Positions 36,665-46,268 are shown, numbered from the stretch's first letter. The stretch: 64,000 nt of DNA from DATKAS01 sp963773315 (GCA_963773315.1 CAVZAF010000011.1:310001-374000); one strand, 5' to 3'. Notes: a model not told the origin generated them from the letters alone. A program made the numbers and translations.

Positions 36665-38038
36665 TCACCAAGCGGCGGCTTCAACGTCGCCGCGCACTCC
36701 GACGAGATCGAGCGCGTCGGCGAGCGTCGCGGCGCGCAGCAGCACAGGGGCCTCGACCGTCGCCGGTGCGGATTGCGGCACGACAAGCTGTTCGAACCCG
36801 AGTCGCCGCGCCTCGGCCACGCGCCGTGGTGTCTGCGCGACTTGGCGGAGCTCGCCGGCGAGACCGACTTCGCCGAGAGCGACGAGATCGGGCGGCAGCG
36901 CGTGCCCCGACACGGCCGAGACGAGTGCGAGCGCGATGCCGAGATCTGAGCCCGGCTCGGTGACCCGCACGCCACCCACCACTGATACGTAGACATCGAG
37001 GCCCGCGAGGCTGACCCCGACGCGTTGCTCGAGCACGGCGACCAGGAACGCCAGCCTGCCGGGATCGACGCCCTGAGCCGACCGGCGGGGGCCCCCAGGA
37101 CCGGCGGACGCGACCAGCGCCTGCACCTCGACGAGGAGCGGACGGTTGCCGTCGACGGTCGGTACGACGATCGAACCGGCGACACCGGACCGCCGATCGG
37201 CAAGGAACAGCGCGCTGGGATCGGGCACGCCGATCAGGCCCTGCTCGCCCATCTCGAAGAGGCCGAGCTCGTCGGTCGAGCCGAAGCGGTGCTTCAGCGC
37301 GCGCAACAGTCGCAACGCGTGGTGTCGGTCGCCGCCGAACGAGAGCACGGTGTCGACCGCGTGCTCGAGCACGCGCGGGCCGGCGATCTCGTTCTCCTTC
37401 GTGACGTGGCCGACGAGCACAGTCGCGGTCTGGCGGCGCTTCGTCGCGTCGATGAGCTGCTGCGCGCAGCCGCGCACCTGGTTCACCGTGCCGGGCGTCG
37501 TGCCGAGCTCGGAGTCGTGCATCGTCTGCACTGAGTCGACGACGACGAAGTCGGGATCGACCGAGTCGATCAACGCGACGATGCCCTTGACGTCGCTCTC
37601 GGCCGAGAACCACAGCCCGTCGACCAGCGCATCGACGCGTGCAGCGCGGCCCTGCACCTGCGCGGCCGACTCCTCTCCCGACATGTAGAGGCACCGCGCA
37701 CCACTCCGCGCGACCGAGGCCGCCGCTTGCAACAGCAACGTCGACTTGCCGACGCCCGGCTCGCCGCCGACGAGCGTCACCGAGCCTGCGACGAGCCCCC
37801 CGCCGAGCACCCGGTCGAGCTCGCTGACGCCGGTCGGCCGCGGACTCCATTGCGTCGGGTCGACCTGCGTGATCGGCAACGGCGCCTCGACGGCAATCGT
37901 TGACGCAGCAGCGGCTCGCACCGGCTCGGTCTCTTCGACCAGCGTGTTCCATTCGCCGCACCCGGGGCACCGCCCCGCCCATTGGTGGGCGTGCGTGCCG
38001 CAGTCGGTGCACGAGAAGACGGTGCGTTGGCGAGCCAT
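36665..38038 (-). CDS. radA: DNA repair protein RadA
   Basis: A RecA-like branch-migration helicase. An N-terminal C4 zinc finger (CTDCGTHAHQWAGRCPGCGEW) is followed by Walker A GGEPGVGKSTLLLQAA, the RadA-specific motif ALKHRFGSTDELG (the second residue is His where KNRFG is usual), and a Lon-like C-terminal domain (DLGIALALVSAVSGHALPPD). ATG 38038 is chosen as it begins directly before the zinc finger (MARQRTVFSC); 457 residues is normal. The long frame upstream crosses the palindrome at 38100. Confidence 0.95.
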   Translation of the reverse strand: MARQRTVFSCTDCGTHAHQWAGRCPGCGEWNTLVEETEPVRAAAASTIAVEAPLPITQVDPTQWSPRPTGVSELDRVLGGGLVAGSVTLVGGEPGVGKSTLLLQAAASVARSGARCLYMSGEESAAQVQGRAARVDALVDGLWFSAESDVKGIVALIDSVDPDFVVVDSVQTMHDSELGTTPGTVNQVRGCAQQLIDATKRRQTATVLVGHVTKENEIAGPRVLEHAVDTVLSFGGDRHHALRLLRALKHRFGSTDELGLFEMGEQGLIGVPDPSALFLADRRSGVAGSIVVPTVDGNRPLLVEVQALVASAGPGGPRRSAQGVDPGRLAFLVAVLEQRVGVSLAGLDVYVSVVGGVRVTEPGSDLGIALALVSAVSGHALPPDLVALGEVGLAGELRQVAQTPRRVAEARRLGFEQLVVPQSAPATVEAPVLLRAATLADALDLVGVRGDVEAAAW

Positions 38039-38099
38039 GTCCCGACGGTACGAGGGGGGTGGGACATTCCCGGGGATCTGCGGAGCGCCACCTCCCCTC

Positions 38100-38147
38100 G
38101 AGATTGACGAATTGGGGACCGCATGCCGTCCCCGAATCATCAATCTC
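38100..38147. repeat. 48-base interrupted palindrome between radA and the ABC exporter
   Basis: Bases 38100-38119 and 38128-38147 form 20-base arms that are complementary at 17 positions, plus one G-T pair, enclosing the self-complementary CGCATGCC. The right arm begins in the stop codon of the ABC transporter gene (38146-38148). It could act as a bidirectional stem at the transporter 3' end or as a dispersed palindromic element; there is no T-run. No second copy was noticed in the window. Confidence 0.75.
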
Positions 38148-40065
38148 AGCCGGCGGGGCGCTCCAGAAGCACGTTCGGGGAGGGCTGGTCGCGCACGAGC
38201 GTGTGGTACAGCTCGGAGTAGAGGCCTCCGGCCGCGAGCAGCTCGTCGTGGCTGCCGCGCTCGATGATGCGGCCGTCGTCGACGACGAGGATCTCGTCCG
38301 CGTTCGTGATCGTCGACAGCCGGTGCGCGATCACGATCGACGTGCGACCGCTGAGCGCGGCGTCGAGCGCTGCTTGCACGAGAGACTCGTTCTCGGAATC
38401 GAGGTGGCTCGTCGCCTCGTCGAGGATCACGATCGCCGGGCTCTTCAGCAGCATGCGCGCGATCGCGATGCGCTGCTTCTCGCCACCGGAGAGCCGGTAG
38501 CCGCGCTCACCGACGAGCGTGTCGTAGCCGTCGGGCAGCGCGGCGATCACGTCGTGGATCTGCGCCGCGCGGCACGCGGCCTCGAGCTCGGCCTGCGTGG
38601 CAGACGGCTTTGCGTACCTGAGGTTGTCCGCCACTGATTCGTGGAAGAGATGCGGATCCTGCGCGACCACTCCGATTGCGGCGCGCAACGAGTGCTGCGT
38701 CAGCTTGCGCACGTCGTGCCCGTCGACGAGCACCGCGCCGCTGGTCACGTCGTAAAGGCGCGGGACGAGGGACGCGAGCGTCGTCTTGCCCGCGCCGCTC
38801 GGCCCGACGAGTGCGATGAGGCGGCCCGGCTCGATGTGAGCGGAGACGTGATGGAGCACCTCGACGCCGGCATCGCCGTCGAGCACCGGCACACTGCCGT
38901 CGGCCTGGGCGCCGCCGACTTCGAGGGAGGCGACCGACACCGAAGCGCCGGCGGGATAGCGGAACGTGACGTCGTCGAACTCGACGCGACCCACCGGGTC
39001 GACAAGGTCGAACGCGCCGGGTGAGTCCTCGAGGGGGTTCGGCGCGTCGAGCACCTCGAAGACCCGCTCGAACGAGACGAGCGCGGTCATGACGTCGACG
39101 CGGGCGTTGGTGAGGCTGGTGAGCGGTCCGTAGACACGCCCCACGTATGCGGCGAGAGCGACGAGCGTGCCGATCGTGATCGTCCCCGAGATCACCATCT
39201 GCGCGCCGAGGCCGTAGATGACGGCGGTGCCGATCGCCGCGACGAGACCGAGGGCGACGAAGAACACGCGGCCGTACATCGCGCTCTTGATGCCCATGTC
39301 GCGCACCCGGCTCGCACGGTTCGAGAACGACTCGGCCTCGGCGTCGGGGTCGCCGTAGAGCTTGACGAGCATGGCGCCGCTGACGTTGAACCGCTCGGTC
39401 ATCGTCGTGTTCATCGACGAGTTGAGGTTCATCTGCTCGCGCGTGATGACCTGCAGCTTGCGGCCGACCCGCTTGGCCGGGATCACGAAGATCGGCAGCA
39501 CCAGCAGCGCGATGAAGGTGAGCCGCCACTCGAGGGCGATCATCGCGACGAGCGTCAGCGCGAGCGTGATCACGTTCGAAACGACGGTGCCGAGCGTGCC
39601 GGTCACTGCACTCTGCGCGCCGATCACGTCGTTGTTCATCCGACTGATGAGGGCACCTGTCTGAGTGCGAGTGAAGAACGCGATGGGCTGGCGCTGTACA
39701 CGGTCGAACAGCGCGGAGCGCAGCTCGTAGATCAGGCCCTCGCCGATCCGGGCCGACCACCAGCGCTGTGCGACCGACAGGATCGCGTCGCCCAGCGCGG
39801 CGAGCACGGTGAGGCCGGCGAGGATCCAGACCTGCCGGCGATCACCCGACGGGATCGCGTTGTCGAGCATCGACCGCAGCAGCAGCGGCGGCGCGAGCAC
39901 CAGGATCGCGTCGAGCACGATCGTGGCGAGGAACCCGATGATCATGATCCGGTAGGGCCGCGCGAACACCCAGGCGCGCTTGAGGATCTGAATGTCGACC
40001 TTCGAGCCCGCGACGTTCTCGGGATCGTGGCCGAGCATCCCGTGAGGGCCACCCATCATGCGCAC
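38146..40065 (-). CDS. ABC exporter, fused membrane and ATPase domains (MsbA/LmrA-like)
   Basis: The 639-residue half-transporter has six predicted membrane segments in residues 35-330 and the coupling-helix region RSALFDRVQRQPIAFF. The ATPase domain has Walker A GPSGAGKTT, Q-loop VVAQDPHLFHESVADN, signature LSGGEKQRIAIARML, Walker B VILDEATSHLD and switch His IAHRL. It presumably works as a homodimer exporting lipids or drugs. An inserted loop before Walker A (SLEVGGAQADGSVPVLDGDA) is unusual. Starts near ATG 40065; other Met codons at residues 3, 4 and 10 are possible. Divergent from the hydrolase at 40124. Confidence 0.92.
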   Translation of the reverse strand: MRMMGGPHGMLGHDPENVAGSKVDIQILKRAWVFARPYRIMIIGFLATIVLDAILVLAPPLLLRSMLDNAIPSGDRRQVWILAGLTVLAALGDAILSVAQRWWSARIGEGLIYELRSALFDRVQRQPIAFFTRTQTGALISRMNNDVIGAQSAVTGTLGTVVSNVITLALTLVAMIALEWRLTFIALLVLPIFVIPAKRVGRKLQVITREQMNLNSSMNTTMTERFNVSGAMLVKLYGDPDAEAESFSNRASRVRDMGIKSAMYGRVFFVALGLVAAIGTAVIYGLGAQMVISGTITIGTLVALAAYVGRVYGPLTSLTNARVDVMTALVSFERVFEVLDAPNPLEDSPGAFDLVDPVGRVEFDDVTFRYPAGASVSVASLEVGGAQADGSVPVLDGDAGVEVLHHVSAHIEPGRLIALVGPSGAGKTTLASLVPRLYDVTSGAVLVDGHDVRKLTQHSLRAAIGVVAQDPHLFHESVADNLRYAKPSATQAELEAACRAAQIHDVIAALPDGYDTLVGERGYRLSGGEKQRIAIARMLLKSPAIVILDEATSHLDSENESLVQAALDAALSGRTSIVIAHRLSTITNADEILVVDDGRIIERGSHDELLAAGGLYSELYHTLVRDQPSPNVLLERPAG

Positions 40066-40123
40066 TGGCTTGGAGGCTACGGCCCACGATCTCAGGCTCC
40101 ACGGCCGCCCCTACCATCAGCGG

Positions 40124-41664
40124 GTGCGCCGGCTCGTCGTCCTCGTTGCCGCCGCGCTCCTCTTCGCGGCGTGCGGATCGAGTGATGACAGTGGCAGCAC
40201 GGCGACCACTGGCGCTCCGACGACTAGCGCAGTGACGACCGACACCACGGCGTCCTCGGACACGACCTCATCGCCTAACACGAGTGCAGCCGCAGCTGGC
40301 ACGCTCGGCTGGAAGTCATGCCCCGATGCGGGTCCGCGCATCGAGTGCGCCACGCTGACCGTCCCAATCGACTACACGAACGCGTCGGGCGGCACGATCG
40401 ACCTCGCTCTCATGCGCCTTCCTGCGAGCAACAAGTCCGAGCGCGTCGGGTCGATGCTCGTGAACCCCGGTGGCCCAGGCGTGCCTGGCACCGAGCTCAT
40501 CCCTTCGGCCACGTCCATCTGGCCGAAGGACATCCGCGACCGGTTCGACATCGTGGCCTGGGATCCACGGGGCACCGGCGGCAGCGCTCCCGTCGACTGC
40601 GTGGCCGACGTCGACCGCTACTTCGCCGAGCCCGATCCGTCGCCGGACACGCCCGCCGAGAAGCAAGAGCTGGTCGACCGCGCGCAAGAGTTCGACAACG
40701 CGTGCGAGAAGGCCGACGGGCCGATGCTCGCCCACATCTCGACCGTCGACACCGCCAACGACCTCGAACGCATCCGCCAGGCGCTCGGCGAGGACACGAT
40801 CACGTACTTCGGGTTCTCGTACGGCAGCGAGCTCGGCGCAACCTACGCGACGCTGTTCGGGAAGCACATCAGGGCGATGGTGCTCGACGGCGCGATCGAT
40901 CCCGACCTCAATGGCGTCGAGACCGCGCACGCGCAGGCGGTCGGGGCCGAGCACGCACTCGACTCGTTCCTCGCCGACTGCTCCTCACACCGCACGTGCG
41001 CGTTCAACAACAACGGCAACGCCGAGGGCGCGTTCGACGCGCTGATGACCAAGCTCGACTCGAACCCGCTCCCGCCACCCGAGAAGGGACGTCCCGAGGT
41101 CGGCCAGGGTGTCGCACTCAACGCCGTGATCCAGGCGCTCTACAGCCAAGACCTGTGGCCGTCGCTGGCCAGGGCCCTCAACGATGCACAGCACGGCAAC
41201 GGCGACGGACTGCTCGCGCTCAGCGACTCGTACCTCGAGCGCGCAGCCAACGGCACGTGGAGCAACACGATCGAGGCATTCATCGCGATCAGCTGCCTCG
41301 ACGATCCGGTGCCAACTGACCTCAACGCCTACGACGCCCTCGCCGAGCAGTTCGCGAAAGATGCACCCCGCCTCGGCCGGTCGTTCGCGTACGGCTTCCA
41401 GTGCGCGTTGTGGCCGGTGCCGCCGCGGCCCGGACCCACGGCGACGGGCGCCGGCGCTCCCCCGATCCTCGTCGTCGGCACGACGGGCGACCCGTTCACC
41501 CCCTCGCGCAGAGCCAGCAGCTCGCGGACGCTCTGGAGAGCGGCGTGCTGCTCGTGCGCGAGGGCGAGGGCCACACCGCGTATGGCGAAGACAAGTGCGT
41601 CGACGACGCCATCGACGCGTACATCCTCGACCTCACCGTCCCCGCCGACGGCACCCGCTGCTGA
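40124..41664 (+). CDS. Secreted alpha/beta hydrolase lipoprotein, tripeptidyl-aminopeptidase-like (apparent frameshift)
   Basis: GTG 40124 begins a lipoprotein signal (VRRLVVLVAAALLFAAC, with lipobox LFAAC) followed by a Thr/Ser linker. The catalytic part shows the oxyanion segment NPGGPGVPGTEL, nucleophile elbow FGFSYGSELGATYA, and acid motif GTTGDPFTP of the TAP/SCO7095 family. The frame breaks near 41505 in a run of C; one missing base restores LAQSQQLADALESGVLLV and the catalytic His in GEGHTAYGEDKC, ending at 41664. The corrected length is about 513 residues. These enzymes cleave N-terminal peptides outside the cell. Conserved Cys suggest disulfides. Confidence 0.88.
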
Positions 41665-41673
41665 ACCGGAGGG

Positions 41674-42858
41674 TCAGGCGTTGAGGGCGGCGGCGAAGCG
41701 GCGGACGCCTTCGTCGAGCTCTTCGGGCGACGCGGTCGCGAAGCTCATGCGCAGCGTCGAGACATCGGGTGGCCCCGAGTAGAAGGGCTCCCCGGGCACG
41801 AACGCCATGCCCTGCTCGACCGCCTTGGGCAGGAGCTCGGTGGCCGAGCGGCCGTCGGAGAGGCGTCCCCACAGGAACATGCCGCCGTCGGGCCGCGTGA
41901 ACGCGAACTTCTCACCGACGCGAGCGGCCAACGAGTCTTCGAGTGCCTTCGCGCGAGTGCCGTACACGCGCACCAACGCCTCGATGTGATCGGACAGCCA
42001 TCCCCGCTCGGAAACGAGCGCGCTGAGCAGCACTTGCCCCCAGCTCGAGGTGTGCAGGTCCGCGCCTTGCTTCACCTTCGCGAGGTGCTCACGCGCCCAC
42101 GTCGGCGCGACGGCATACCCGACCCGCAGCCCGGGCACGACGAGCTTGGAGAACGTGCCGAGGGAGATCACGTTGTCGGACCACGACGCGATCGACGGCA
42201 GCTGCTCGCCAGCGAAGCGCAGCGCCCAGTACGGATCGTCCTCGACGATCACGAAGCCGTACTTTTCGGCGAGCTCGGCGAGGTGCATCCGGCGTTCGAG
42301 CGAGAGCGTCGCGCCGGTTGGGTTCTGGAAGTTGACGACCGTGTAGAGCACACGCGGCCGCGCTCCGGCGACCAGCAGCGACTCGAGCGCCGCAGAGTCG
42401 ATGCCGTGCTCGTCGACTGGCACGGGTAGCAACGTCGGCTCGAAGACCTGCAGCGCCTGGATCGCCCCGATGTAGCCGGGTTCGTCGATCGCGACCTCGA
42501 CGCCCGGGTCCACGAACACCTTCGACACGAGGTCGAGCGCCTGCTGCGACCCGTGGGTGATGAGCACCTGATCGGCGTCGACCTCGCGCCCTCGGCTCTT
42601 CGCCGCCTGCTCCGCGATCCACGCTCGCAGCTCGGGGAATCCCTCGGTCGTCGAGTACTGCAGCAACGACGTCGGGTCGTCGCGCAGCAACCGCGCGGTC
42701 ACCGTCCGGATCTCGTCGACTGGAAACGCATCGGATGCGGGCAGCCCACCGGCCATCGAGATGACGTCGGGTCGTTGCGTGATCGCGAGCAGCTCGCGGA
42801 TCGCGTTCGAGCGCAGATTGCCCATGCGGCCCGCGAGCGGGACCGGAGTCATGTCCAT
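41674..42858 (-). CDS. PLP-dependent aminotransferase, class I/II (2-aminoadipate/MocR-like fold)
   Basis: The 394-residue enzyme has VISMAGGLPASDAFPVDE near the N-terminus, NFQNPTGATLSLERR, the Asp-Asp-Pro-Tyr motif VEDDPYWALRF, and the PLP-Lys in SLGTFSKLVVPGLRVGY. The pattern is that of LysN/2-aminoadipate aminotransferases, without the GntR DNA-binding domain of MocR regulators. Two starts are close: ATG 42858 (MDM...) and ATG 42852, which makes an ATGA overlap with the preceding amidohydrolase gene. Substrate unknown; the neighbouring amidohydrolase might release the amino acid it uses. Confidence 0.88.
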   Translation of the reverse strand: MDMTPVPLAGRMGNLRSNAIRELLAITQRPDVISMAGGLPASDAFPVDEIRTVTARLLRDDPTSLLQYSTTEGFPELRAWIAEQAAKSRGREVDADQVLITHGSQQALDLVSKVFVDPGVEVAIDEPGYIGAIQALQVFEPTLLPVPVDEHGIDSAALESLLVAGARPRVLYTVVNFQNPTGATLSLERRMHLAELAEKYGFVIVEDDPYWALRFAGEQLPSIASWSDNVISLGTFSKLVVPGLRVGYAVAPTWAREHLAKVKQGADLHTSSWGQVLLSALVSERGWLSDHIEALVRVYGTRAKALEDSLAARVGEKFAFTRPDGGMFLWGRLSDGRSATELLPKAVEQGMAFVPGEPFYSGPPDVSTLRMSFATASPEELDEGVRRFAAALNA

Positions 42859-44615
42859 GTCAGAAGGATCACACGAGATGGCTGGCCGAGGTCGTCGAGT
42901 TGGACTCGACGACCCCACCAGCCCTGGCTCATCGGGTCGCGAGCCCCCCAGCTCGCCGCGCCGTCGATGTAGCCCTCGGATGCGCTCCACGTGACCTCGC
43001 CCTCCACCAGCACCGTGTCCATGCCGACCGAGTGACGGATCCAACGGACGCCCCCGCCCGGGAAGTCGTCGGACGACACCTCCGGCCCGCGGCCGAGGGT
43101 GTCGGCGTCGAACACCGCGACGTCGGCGTGGTAGCCCTCGCGGAGCAGGCCGCGCTCGGGGAGACCCCAGATCGTCGCGGGGTCGAGTGTGATCTTCTTC
43201 ACTGCCTCCTCGAGCCGCAGGGCGCCGGTCTCGCGCACGTACCGTGACACGAGGAAGCCGGTGTCGCCGTACGTCGCGAACGAGCCGACGTGCGCGCCGC
43301 CGTCGCTCGCGCCGACGTGCACGTACGGATGCGCGAGGAGACCACCGACCGCGTCGGCGTCGCTGTGGCCGATGTCGGCGCGCATGAACCACGTGCCGAG
43401 GTCTTCCTCGACGGAGAGGTCGATGAGGAGGTCGCCGGGCGTGACCCCACGCTCCCCGGCGATCTCGCCGAGCGTGCGGCCGACGAGGTCGCGGTTGCTC
43501 TCGAGGGCGACCTGGCGGACGACGAAGCCGCTCGGGTCGAGGCCGGCGTTCGGGACGCTCGCGAGCATGTTGATCGTGCCGGCGAGCGCGGCGCGCTTGT
43601 CGGGGTCGGCGAACGCGGCGAGCTTCTCTTCCTTCGTCGGCAGCGAGAGCACCGGCCACCAGCCCGGCAGCGCGAGGAACATGATGCTGCGCTGGTCGAG
43701 CGTCCAGCTGATGTCGATCGGACGGGTCTGCACCTGCGGCCACACGCGCGCGCCCGCAGCCCACTCACGCTCGACGGCTGCCATCACCTTGTCGCACGCG
43801 TCGGGCACAGCCTTGCTGTGGAAGATCGGCGAGAGCGTCGTCGGGATGCCGTGCTCGCGGGAGAGCTTCCCGAGCATCTCGACCCGCGACACTGTGAGCC
43901 CCGCATCGAAGAACTCATGGACGATCTGGAGCATGCGGCCACGCTCGCCGAGCACCGCGCACAGCGCTTCGAGCTCGGAGTGCTCGGCCCAACGGCACGG
44001 CACCGGGTTGAAGTCCTCCTCGATGTCGACGTAGCTCGTCGACATGCCGACCGCCCCCGCGTCGAGGCACTCGCGCAGCAGGTCGCACATCGCCGCGACC
44101 TCCTCCGCAGTCGCCGGCCGGCGTACGTCCTGCCCGAGCACCGCCAGGCGCAGCACCGAGTGACCGACGAGCGGGGCGAAGTTGAGCGCGAGGTTGCCCG
44201 TGAGCGAGTCGACCATCCCCCCGAACGACTCACCCCAGCGCCAGTCGACGCCCTGAGCGAACGCGGCCTCGGGCATCTCCTCGATGAGGCGGAACATCCG
44301 CGAGAAGCGATCGCGCAATGGAGCGGGTACGGGAGCGAGGCTCAGCGAGCAGTTGCCGGTCACGACCGTCGTGATGCCGTGCTCGATCGCGGGATACGCG
44401 TACGGGTCGAAGCAGAGCTGCGCGTCGTAGTGCGTGTGCGGATCGATGAAGCCCGGCGTCACGACCTTGCCGGTCGCGTCGATGACCCTTGCCGCGTCGG
44501 CGAGCGTGCGGCCGACCGACACGATGCGGCCGCCCTTGATGCCGACGTCGCCGAGGTAGGCCGGCAACCCGGAGCCGTCGACCACCTTGCCGCCGCGGAT
44601 GACTACGTCGAGCAT
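42849..44615 (-). CDS. Amidohydrolase family 3 / N-acyl-D-amino-acid deacylase-like
   Basis: The 588-residue metal-dependent hydrolase starts MLDVVIRGGKVVDGSGLPAY. It has the beta-sandwich edge and metal motif PGFIDPHTHYDAQLCFDPYA, later HSDADAVGGLLAHPYVHVG, and SDGGAHVGSFATYGDTGF with the catalytic Asp. The C-terminus returns to the sandwich (YHADVAVFDADTLGRGPEV). It belongs to the D-aminoacylase/dihydroorotase superfamily; D-amino-acid specificity is family-level only. It overlaps the aminotransferase gene and lies downstream of two tiny coupled genes. Confidence 0.88.
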   Translation of the reverse strand: MLDVVIRGGKVVDGSGLPAYLGDVGIKGGRIVSVGRTLADAARVIDATGKVVTPGFIDPHTHYDAQLCFDPYAYPAIEHGITTVVTGNCSLSLAPVPAPLRDRFSRMFRLIEEMPEAAFAQGVDWRWGESFGGMVDSLTGNLALNFAPLVGHSVLRLAVLGQDVRRPATAEEVAAMCDLLRECLDAGAVGMSTSYVDIEEDFNPVPCRWAEHSELEALCAVLGERGRMLQIVHEFFDAGLTVSRVEMLGKLSREHGIPTTLSPIFHSKAVPDACDKVMAAVEREWAAGARVWPQVQTRPIDISWTLDQRSIMFLALPGWWPVLSLPTKEEKLAAFADPDKRAALAGTINMLASVPNAGLDPSGFVVRQVALESNRDLVGRTLGEIAGERGVTPGDLLIDLSVEEDLGTWFMRADIGHSDADAVGGLLAHPYVHVGASDGGAHVGSFATYGDTGFLVSRYVRETGALRLEEAVKKITLDPATIWGLPERGLLREGYHADVAVFDADTLGRGPEVSSDDFPGGGVRWIRHSVGMDTVLVEGEVTWSASEGYIDGAASWGARDPMSQGWWGRRVQLDDLGQPSRVILLTWT

Positions 44616-44633
44616 CAGAGCTCCCTGTTCTCT

Positions 44634-44867
44634 CTAGGTGATGGTCTGATCGGGACCGAACAGCACGGTCCACGGTTGGCCTTCGAGATCTTCGAGACGA
44701 TCGAGGCCCGCAGCGTCGAGCGCGCGTGCCATCGCCTCCTCGGTGACGCTGAGGTGCGTGCGGGCGCCGTTCGGGTACGCCAGCTCGAGCACGAGCTCAG
44801 CCCGTCCGTCGTGGCCCGCGGCGACCGAGGTCGCGGCGATGACCGGCGCGTCGGCTCGAGTCGTCAC
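44634..44867 (-). CDS. Small uncharacterised protein, 77 aa
   Basis: Starts at GTG 44867, which overlaps the stop of the preceding gene (GTGA), giving translational coupling. The protein reads VTTRADAPVIAATSVAAG, then a strand-rich stretch (GRAELVLELAYPNGARTHLS), and a C-terminal helix and strand (EAMARALDAAGLDRLEDLEG, then QPWTVLFGPDQTIT). No family is recognised. Its location between two amidohydrolase genes with no gap suggests it works with them. The longer frame upstream to 44960 is antisense-like and was not used. Confidence 0.55.
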   Translation of the reverse strand: MTTRADAPVIAATSVAAGHDGRAELVLELAYPNGARTHLSVTEEAMARALDAAGLDRLEDLEGQPWTVLFGPDQTIT

Positions 44868-45082
44868 GGGAGCGGGGCCTCGACGTACACAACGTCGGTG
44901 GGGAGCAGCTCGCCCGGCGCGCCGATCGGGAACGGGCGCATCGCGAGATGGAGGTTCCACGACAGCAGCAGCTGCGCGCCGTCGTCGACCTCGGGCAGCA
45001 CGCGCTTGGCGACCATGCCGATCGTCTCGCCCGGATCGGGGAAGACGTATCGCCGACTGTCAGGCCGCCGACTGTCAGGCAT
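44864..45082 (-). CDS. Small protein with N-terminal duplication, possible LysM-like fold, 72 aa
   Basis: ATG 45082 overlaps the preceding amidohydrolase stop by eight bases. The protein begins M then P-D-S-R-R twice, encoded by a 15-bp tandem repeat, and continues YVFPDPGETIGMVAKRVLPE, a pattern that recalls LysM repeats (Tyr-x-Val-x-x-Gly-Asp-Thr). That resemblance is weak. The rest (LLSWNLHLAMRPFPIGAPGE, ending DVVYVEAPLP) has no recognised motif. It has no signal peptide, so a classical cell-wall LysM role is doubtful. Confidence 0.55.
   Translation of the reverse strand: MPDSRRPDSRRYVFPDPGETIGMVAKRVLPEVDDGAQLLLSWNLHLAMRPFPIGAPGELLPTDVVYVEAPLP
45050..45079 (-). repeat. 15-bp in-frame tandem repeat at a stop/start junction
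   Basis: On the minus strand CCTGACAGTCGGCGG (45079-45065) is followed at once by CCTGACAGTCGGCGA (45064-45050), 14 of 15 bases identical. It directly follows the ATG at 45082 and adds five residues (P-D-S-R-R) to the protein. The first unit contains the stop TGA (45077-45075) of the upstream amidohydrolase gene. Confidence 0.9.
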
Positions 45083-46268
45083 CGATCTTGAACAGCTGCC
45101 TGCAGTTGTCGCCGAGGAACTTGCGCCGGCTCTCGTCCGGGAACATCGACGCGAGCACGTCGAGGTCTTCGATGTACTCGGGCGTGTGGTCGGCGTGCGG
45201 GAAGTCGCTCGCCCACATGAACCGGTCGTCGCCGAACCGCTCGGCGAGCCACGGGATCGACCGCTCGTCGGGATCGCAGCTGATGTAGCAGCGCTCCGTG
45301 AAGTAGTAGGAGGGCGGGTTCTCGAGCGGCACGCGCTGACCGATCGCGGTGTGGCCGAACACGCCGTCCATGCGATCGAGCCAGTAGCCGAGCCAGCCGC
45401 CGCCCGACTCGAGCACGAGGATCTTCAGGCGCGGGAACTTGTCGAAGACGCCGTAGTCGAAGAGCGTCGTGAACTGATGCCGCACCCCGTCGGACGCCTG
45501 CACCGACGCGGTGAGGCGCAGCTCGCGCACGTTCTCCCACGCGCCCATGCGGTTGCCCTTCGTCCACTGCGGCTCGAACGTCGGGTGGATCGCGAACGGC
45601 ACGTCGTGGTCTTGCGCCGCTGCGAACACGACGTCGTTGTCCGGATGCCCGAGCGGCTTCGCCGAGTGCGTGAACGGCGCGACATAGACGCCTCGCGCGC
45701 CGTCGCCGACGGCACGGGCGAGCTCTTCTGCCGCACGCGCAGGATCACCGAGCGAGAGATGCGCGGCAGGCACGAGCCGGCCGCCGCTGTCGGAGCACCA
45801 GTCGCAGATCCACCGGTTGTACGCGCGGGTGTAGGCCTGCGAGAGCTCGGCGTCGTCGAGCTCGGCCTCCCACAGCAGACCGGTGGTCGTGTAGATGACC
45901 GCGGCGTCGATGTGCTCGGCGTCGAGCAGCTCGAGCCGCTCCTTCACGTCGGTCGAGCCGTACGCCGCATGGTTGTCGTAGGTGACCTCGGGATCGCGGG
46001 CCATCTGGGCGAGGTCCATGCGGCCCATCGCGGCGAGCGTCGACGGCATCCCTCGGCGCGCCATCATCGAGCGCTTGCCGTCGATCTCGAGCTCGTCGAG
46101 GCCGCGGTCGTCCTTCGCGATGCGCAGGGCGCGGTCGCGGTACTTCGGCTCGAGGTAGCGCTCCCACAGGTCGGATGGCTCGAGGATGTGTCCGTCGGCA
46201 TCGACGGCGCCGTCGTAGGACAGCCGATGGGTGTCGTGCAGCGCCTCGTGCATCAGGACCAGCCTCAC
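45075..46268 (-). CDS. Amidohydrolase family 2 protein (ACMSD-like TIM barrel)
   Basis: The 397-residue protein has the metal motif DADGHILEPSDLWERYL near residue 23, VPFAIHPTFEPQW with a second metal His, LESGGGWLGYWLDRMDGVF, and WASDFPHADHTPEYIEDLD with the catalytic Asp. This order is that of the amidohydrolase_2 group that includes ACMSD and gamma-resorcylate decarboxylase, which decarboxylate or hydrolyse ring-cleavage products. Starts at GTG 46268, or ATG 46253. It is divergent from tetR and the catabolic operon, so it may belong to the same regulon. Confidence 0.85.
   Translation of the reverse strand: MRLVLMHEALHDTHRLSYDGAVDADGHILEPSDLWERYLEPKYRDRALRIAKDDRGLDELEIDGKRSMMARRGMPSTLAAMGRMDLAQMARDPEVTYDNHAAYGSTDVKERLELLDAEHIDAAVIYTTTGLLWEAELDDAELSQAYTRAYNRWICDWCSDSGGRLVPAAHLSLGDPARAAEELARAVGDGARGVYVAPFTHSAKPLGHPDNDVVFAAAQDHDVPFAIHPTFEPQWTKGNRMGAWENVRELRLTASVQASDGVRHQFTTLFDYGVFDKFPRLKILVLESGGGWLGYWLDRMDGVFGHTAIGQRVPLENPPSYYFTERCYISCDPDERSIPWLAERFGDDRFMWASDFPHADHTPEYIEDLDVLASMFPDESRRKFLGDNCRQLFKIDA

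Noticed and set aside
36681..38012. 443-codon second frame within radA
   Set aside because: Arg-rich shadow in another frame of radA; zinc finger and Walker motifs are in the annotated frame.
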